Positions 59,860 to 64,000 of a stretch of DNA of 64,000 bases are shown one piece after another; the first letter of the stretch is position 1, and every line of letters begins with the position of its first letter. Position numbers and translations under genes: made by a program. The DNA comes from Rhodospirillaceae bacterium (lineage in GTDB: Bacteria > Pseudomonadota > Alphaproteobacteria > Rhodospirillales > Casp-alpha2), in assembly GCA_016845145.1 (NCBI GenBank), contig JAERTE010000146.1, positions 62,001 through 126,000 of the forward strand. Direction: 5' to 3'. The notes under the pieces are model-generated. The model did not search any database and had not been told where the DNA came from. It worked only from the letters and a program-made list of their open reading frames with translations.

Positions 59860-61797
59860 TCAGTAGCGCTTCGGGATCATGTCGATCTTGGACATGACCT
59901 CTTCCAGGTTGAGGCCCACTTGCTGCATGAATTCCGTCAGCACCTGCATGTCGGGCTCATTGTCCCTGGCGGTCAGTGCCAAGGCCTTGTCGCGATTGAT
60001 CAGGCCCTTGCGGATTTGCTGCGAGCGGAAGGTGTCGAACTCAGAAAACCCTGCCACCGTGTAGTAGATATGGTTGATGAACGTGGTGTAGCCATCGCCG
60101 ATGCGCCAGGTGTTGTCGGTGTGGGGTGCTGTTTCCCAGCCATATTGGTTAATGAGCGTGTCGTTGATGGTGTCCTCGTCCCACGGCAGGTGATGGAACA
60201 GATAAAGGAAATCATCCTTCGACAGGAACGACGAGCGATAGGAATTGGCGGTATCGAATAGAGATTCGTTGATGTAGCTCGGGTTGAGCAGGTACTGGCC
60301 GCCGTAGAACGCAGCAATTTTCAATTTGTCGAAGGCCGAAAATGCGAACAGGCGTTGGCCGTGTTGGTTCTCGCGCACACCCGCGAAGCCGCCCTTGAAA
60401 TCAGTGCGTTCCAACTCGTTGCCGGCGCAAAAGATGACCAATGGGATGCCAAGTTCGCGGCGCAATTCGCGGCCAATATCGTAGAAAAACTTATCACCAG
60501 CCATGAACAACGGCACCATGCCGAGATGCGGACGTTTCAGCCAGGCCTGGATGTTCTTGCGCATATAGCGCCGCTTGGCCGGGATATCGGCGGCGCGCAG
60601 AATATGCTCGACCCGCAATTTGCCCAGCATGCGGGCCTGGTTGCGCCGTGCGATGCCGGTCACCATACCCCAGTCGTAGGAGTACGCGATGGGGTTCATT
60701 TTGTATTCGTTCACCAACAAATGCAGTCCGTAGGAGCTGTCGCGTCCACCTGAAAACGCAACAATGCAATCGGGCGAGCCGTCTTTAGAGCGGTGGCGAG
60801 CCAACTGCTCTTCCAACGCATCGTGGCCAGCCAGCGCCATCGGTTGGTGGTCGTGGCAGTGATTGCACACGCCGTCGTCGTCAAATTCGATAAACGGGTA
60901 GGTGGCGGGCAGGATGCACCGCGTACAGCGTTGGATTTCGCTGACACGGCTCGAATGGTCGGTGATGCTTAGCGGTGCGGTTTGAACCTGAGGTGCCGAT
61001 GGCGCGGTATCGTTGTCCAACTCAAAGAACGACGGTTCGGCTGTATCGAACGGGATCAGACAGCCTTTTCCGGCGGCTATTTGTTGGGTGGTGATGGTTT
61101 CTGTGAAGTGGCGCTTGTTGCGTTTGAGGAAACACTCAAGAAAAAAGGCCTCGGACGCGAACACCAGTATGTTCGCCTCTGGCAGCGCGGCGAGGTGCAG
61201 GGAGCCCAAATTGGTTGCCAAACCCAGCACCGGCTGGTCGGTCCTGAAAAACGCAATGGAGGCAGAGCCTTCAATTTCCGCATACAAGCGCCGCAACCCA
61301 GCTTCGATGTCACCTTCGTTTTTCGCATGATGATCAAGCAGCCGGAACAAGACCTCGGAATCGATGTCATGCTCGCGTTCCAGGGCAGGATACTTTCCCC
61401 ACAATGCCTCATCGTTGGTGACAATACCGTTGTGGATGCCGGCGCTGCCGTCCACCAAGACCGGATGGTTATTGCCGGTGACGATTTCCGCACCGTTGGT
61501 AACCAGTCGGCAGTGCCCCATCACCGCCATCGGCGCCTGCAGTACGGCATCGTCATTCAGCGGCAATTTATTCAGGTTGTCGGCGAGGAATTCCTGGTAG
61601 CCGCGGGTTTTCATCATCCGCCTTGGCGCCAGACCACGTTTAAACACGTCGATATTGCCGCCGATGGCCAGGGCCAGACCGCTCGCTTCCTGGCCGCGCG
61701 GTTCCGACAACTCGAACAAGTCGCGCAGATAGCCGCGCACGCGGTCAGGGCCCAGTTGGGCACCAGAAGTCGCGATAAAGCCGAAAATCCCACACAT
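59860..61797 (-). CDS. Ntn-type glutamine amidotransferase fused to N-acetyl-sugar amidotransferase
   Basis: The start must be 61797 because MCGIFGF puts the catalytic Cys at residue 2. The N-terminal class II glutaminase domain (about 1-255) has CGIFGFIAT, RGQEASGLAL, MGHCRLVTNG, NHPVLVDGS and HNGIVTND. The C-terminal half (about 290-645) matches WbpG/PseA-like N-acetyl-sugar amidotransferases: a Cys4 zinc site (RCTRCILPATYPF, VCNHCHDH), a PP-loop ATP site VAFSGGRDSSYG, and PIAYSYDWGMVTG. The reaction would convert a sugar carbonyl or carboxyl to an amide or amidine with Gln-derived ammonia. WbpG usually works with separate HisH/HisF-like partners, so a fused Ntn glutaminase is unusual. Confidence 0.86.
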   Translation of the reverse strand: MCGIFGFIATSGAQLGPDRVRGYLRDLFELSEPRGQEASGLALAIGGNIDVFKRGLAPRRMMKTRGYQEFLADNLNKLPLNDDAVLQAPMAVMGHCRLVTNGAEIVTGNNHPVLVDGSAGIHNGIVTNDEALWGKYPALEREHDIDSEVLFRLLDHHAKNEGDIEAGLRRLYAEIEGSASIAFFRTDQPVLGLATNLGSLHLAALPEANILVFASEAFFLECFLKRNKRHFTETITTQQIAAGKGCLIPFDTAEPSFFELDNDTAPSAPQVQTAPLSITDHSSRVSEIQRCTRCILPATYPFIEFDDDGVCNHCHDHQPMALAGHDALEEQLARHRSKDGSPDCIVAFSGGRDSSYGLHLLVNEYKMNPIAYSYDWGMVTGIARRNQARMLGKLRVEHILRAADIPAKRRYMRKNIQAWLKRPHLGMVPLFMAGDKFFYDIGRELRRELGIPLVIFCAGNELERTDFKGGFAGVRENQHGQRLFAFSAFDKLKIAAFYGGQYLLNPSYINESLFDTANSYRSSFLSKDDFLYLFHHLPWDEDTINDTLINQYGWETAPHTDNTWRIGDGYTTFINHIYYTVAGFSEFDTFRSQQIRKGLINRDKALALTARDNEPDMQVLTEFMQQVGLNLEEVMSKIDMIPKRY

Positions 61798-61926
61798 GGG
61801 TTTGTTTGGTAACGGAGCCTGCACGGATCGACAAGACGAAAGATGGCGTCGCCGCCGGGTGCTTTGCCGTTGCATTCCCCATGGCAATGGCTAGGGTGCG
61901 GGCGGTTTGCAGGAAGTGAAGCGCAT

Positions 61927-63774
61927 ATGAGCCATTACGCCAGTTTGTTTGTTGAGGGGCCGGAACAGTTCTTGGCGCTTGCCGCAGTCGCAGTCGTGTG
62001 GCTCGGGTTTACGGCGCTTGGCGCAGGCATCGGTGGTCGGGAGCGGATGAGAGAGGTCGATCACCTCGTCGGGTGGGCGCTTGTGAGTTTCGTATTCACC
62101 GTGCCCGGGGTTTTTCTCGGCGTGCCGTTTACGGTGCTGGCGATGGTTTCCGGGGTGGCGGCAATAGCATCGGGGGCGTGGGTGCTTCGACGCGACAAAG
62201 ACCTGTTGGCGCCGGGCCTTGTGCGCATGCTGGTGCTTGGCGTACCGCTGCTCGTGCTGGCGTCCGCCATGAAAGCTTCGCAATGGGACGAATTTACCGA
62301 TTGGCTCGTAATCCCGCGCTACTTGTTGGAGACAGATGCCTTTCCAAGCCGCGAAAACCCATTCTCCAAGGCTTCACTTGCGGGATACCCCTACAATTGG
62401 CATTTCATCACTTATCTGGTGAGCCGTATCAGTGGTGGATTGGTGGAAAGTGCGGGGGCACTGTTCAATGTGCTGCTGTGGTTCGGTTTTGGCCTGCTGA
62501 CGCTGCGGTTGATATTCACCGGTATCGGTCGCCATCCTGAGGGTGAGCTCATTGGTTGGCGTATGGCGGCATTGGCGATTCTTGCCGGAACGTTGATCAA
62601 TCCGACATTCGCCCAAAAAATTGTCCTGACCGCTTATGCCGAAACGGCGTCCGCGGTCGCGGCGGGCAGTGCTGCGGTGCTGGCCTGGTTTGTGTTGGAG
62701 GCATTGCGACGCGGTGAGTTTGACCGCGCCCAACGTCTTGCGTTGAGTTTAGGCTTGATCCTGGCGCTGTTAACCAACCTGAAACAGGCAACCTTGGTTT
62801 TGGTCGCGCTCGTGGTTTTGGCGGCATTGTTTGTCGCTATCCGTGATCGTGGCGTGCCGTTGTGGCGGTTTGTGAGATTGCTGCCGGCAATCGTTGGCCC
62901 GGCGGCGGTGATTTACATGACGTGGCGTTATCATTTGAGCGGCGAGGTGAGTGTCCGCGAGATGTCGTTGCGGCCGTTAGACGGCTGGTACATAGAATTG
63001 ATCCCGCAAATTCTCGGCAAAATGCTGCTGGTGTTGTCCAAGAAAGGATACTATCTGGCGCTCGGATTGATCTTGGTCGGTTTCGGCGTGCGGGGTTTCT
63101 TTAAGTCGGCGACTCCTTTCGACCGGTTTGCGGCGCTCGCAGCCATGGTATTCCTCGGCTACAACGCCTTTTTATTGTTTGCCTACGTGGCGTCATTCGG
63201 CAAGCCCGACGCCCTGCGTGCGGCGTCGTACTGGCGATACAACATGCATATGGGCGGACTGATCATCGCCTTTGCAGCTTACGGCGGCGCCGTGTTGTGG
63301 CACGAACGCCTGGCACATCGCTGGTCATTGCGACGTATCGCGTGGTTGCCGATGGCGTTGGTTATTGCCGCACCGTTGGTATTCGCCGGTAAACTCCGCT
63401 TCGACCTCGATCCCATGACTATGCATTTCCGTGCTGTCGGCGCAGAGGTTGCCAAGCAGGTCAACGTTGAGGATCGAGTGTTCAACGCGGACCCCACCGG
63501 GTCTGGCGAATCGAGTGCTGCATTGACATATGAGATCGGAGAACGAGCTCATTACGTGGGGCAACTCAGTGCCTTCCACCGTGACCCACTGAAATACTTC
63601 CGCAATGCCATCGCTAAACCGACGATGAGCGTGATCGTTGTCCATAGCACCGCTGAGGGTTTTGAAGCGGCGGTTGATCTGAAATTGGAGCCCGGCCAAT
63701 CGCATATGCTTAAACGCACAGAAAATGGTGGTTGGCGGTTGGTGAAATCTTGGCCGCAGCCGTATAAGAACTAG
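61927..63774 (+). CDS. Large multi-pass membrane protein, possibly a glycosyltransferase
   Basis: ATG 61927 with AGGAAG upstream gives 615 residues. Some eleven to thirteen membrane helices fill the first 515 residues, and a C-terminal periplasmic domain (about 515-615) ends the protein. The first loop contains the acidic QWDEFTDWLVIPRYL and the segment NPFSKASLAGYPYNWHFI (a YPYNWHF element). These resemble GT-C transferases, whose first loop carries a DE or DxD motif. It is divergent from the flippase/amidotransferase operon by 130 bases, so it may add or polymerise the glycan. The family is not established. Confidence 0.7.
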   Translation: MSHYASLFVEGPEQFLALAAVAVVWLGFTALGAGIGGRERMREVDHLVGWALVSFVFTVPGVFLGVPFTVLAMVSGVAAIASGAWVLRRDKDLLAPGLVRMLVLGVPLLVLASAMKASQWDEFTDWLVIPRYLLETDAFPSRENPFSKASLAGYPYNWHFITYLVSRISGGLVESAGALFNVLLWFGFGLLTLRLIFTGIGRHPEGELIGWRMAALAILAGTLINPTFAQKIVLTAYAETASAVAAGSAAVLAWFVLEALRRGEFDRAQRLALSLGLILALLTNLKQATLVLVALVVLAALFVAIRDRGVPLWRFVRLLPAIVGPAAVIYMTWRYHLSGEVSVREMSLRPLDGWYIELIPQILGKMLLVLSKKGYYLALGLILVGFGVRGFFKSATPFDRFAALAAMVFLGYNAFLLFAYVASFGKPDALRAASYWRYNMHMGGLIIAFAAYGGAVLWHERLAHRWSLRRIAWLPMALVIAAPLVFAGKLRFDLDPMTMHFRAVGAEVAKQVNVEDRVFNADPTGSGESSAALTYEIGERAHYVGQLSAFHRDPLKYFRNAIAKPTMSVIVVHSTAEGFEAAVDLKLEPGQSHMLKRTENGGWRLVKSWPQPYKN

Positions 63775-64000
63775 TCCGGGTCGATCGCCTTGATCAGCGC
63801 CGCGTGGTCCAAATCCCCATGGCCGGCATCGATCAATTTGTCGTAAAGATCGCGACCGAGCGCAGTTGCCGGTAATTCGATTCCCAAATCGGCGGCGAGT
63901 TCCAATGCTTGATCCATGTCTTTTCGTTGCACCGTGGCGCGCGCACCGGGGGTAAAACTGTTCTCGACCATGCGCAGACCATGTACGTCCAGGATACGGG
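63771..64000 (-). CDS. 3-hydroxyisobutyrate dehydrogenase-type protein, C-terminal end only
   Basis: The last 75 codons of a gene running off the right edge. The visible part has SFTPGARATVQRKDMDQALE and a terminal AGHGDLDHAALIKAI, which match the C-terminal helices of beta-hydroxyacid dehydrogenases of the 3-hydroxyisobutyrate/tartronate-semialdehyde group, including the KDxxxAL Lys segment. The NAD-binding half is outside the window. Its stop overlaps the stop of the convergent membrane-protein gene. Confidence 0.8.
   Translation of the reverse strand, partial: RILDVHGLRMVENSFTPGARATVQRKDMDQALELAADLGIELPATALGRDLYDKLIDAGHGDLDHAALIKAIDPD

Noticed and set aside
1..64000. CRISPR arrays or rRNA genes
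   Set aside because: No regularly spaced repeats and no rRNA-like sequence were seen on either strand.

Overview
The window reads as chromosomal DNA of an alphaproteobacterium, most like a member of the Rhodospirillales. That is an inference from the gene set (a long-form PstC, a phoR-pstSCAB-phoU-phoB regulon, CIRCE-controlled groESL, TRAP transporters) and from the GC-rich right-hand three quarters. No species can be named from the sequence alone.

Positions 1-16797 are visibly more AT-rich and form the right-hand part of a genomic island. A complete tyrosine recombinase (15330-16538) sits next to a 3'-terminal piece of a tRNA-Val(CAC) gene (16746-16797) that has no 5' half, as expected of an attachment-site repeat. 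The intact tRNA and the left end would lie beyond position 1. From right to left the island carries the integrase with candidate arm sites, an unknown gene, an excisionase-like HTH protein, a RepB-type primase, an AT-rich patch with two matching palindromes (possible origin or operators), and a winged-helix-like protein. Beyond these lie an SH3-trypsin protease with a partner gene, a membrane ClpP-fold protease, and then a tight minus-strand operon of at least seven genes. That operon encodes a secreted acidic protein, a lipoprotein, a membrane TPR/PEGA protein, a membrane triple-PEGA/SUMF1-like protein without the FGE cysteines, a 48-residue membrane peptide, an ExbB/MotA-type channel, and a membrane VWA protein that appears to start at CTG. 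It looks like an envelope-spanning, ion-motive-force-driven machine and is the best candidate here for an undescribed system.

Positions 17443-26509 are a catabolic and transport cluster: EamA permease, decarboxylating dehydrogenase and ABM monooxygenase on the minus strand, then amidase, LysR regulator, TRAP transporter (P, Q, M) and a metal-dependent hydrolase on the plus strand. Positions 26537-33005 hold an unusual chaperone-usher locus: an usher-like protein ending in a SPOR domain, a PapD-like chaperone and three DUF4402-type subunits. Positions 33108-36694 contain uvrD, prmA and a small membrane protein, followed by a DegP-like pseudoprotease and a ClC channel.

Positions 39831-46993 are the phosphate regulon: Pho box, PhoR, PstSCAB, PhoU and PhoB. 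Positions 47030-64000 hold a diguanylate cyclase, a thioesterase, a FetAB exporter, a GT2/TVP38/GT39 lipid-glycan trio, groESL, an MFS permease, a second PhoU and a TesB-like thioesterase. The right end is a surface-glycan group: flippase, an Ntn-amidotransferase/sugar-amidotransferase fusion and a large membrane protein. The end of a hydroxyisobutyrate dehydrogenase-type gene runs off the right edge.
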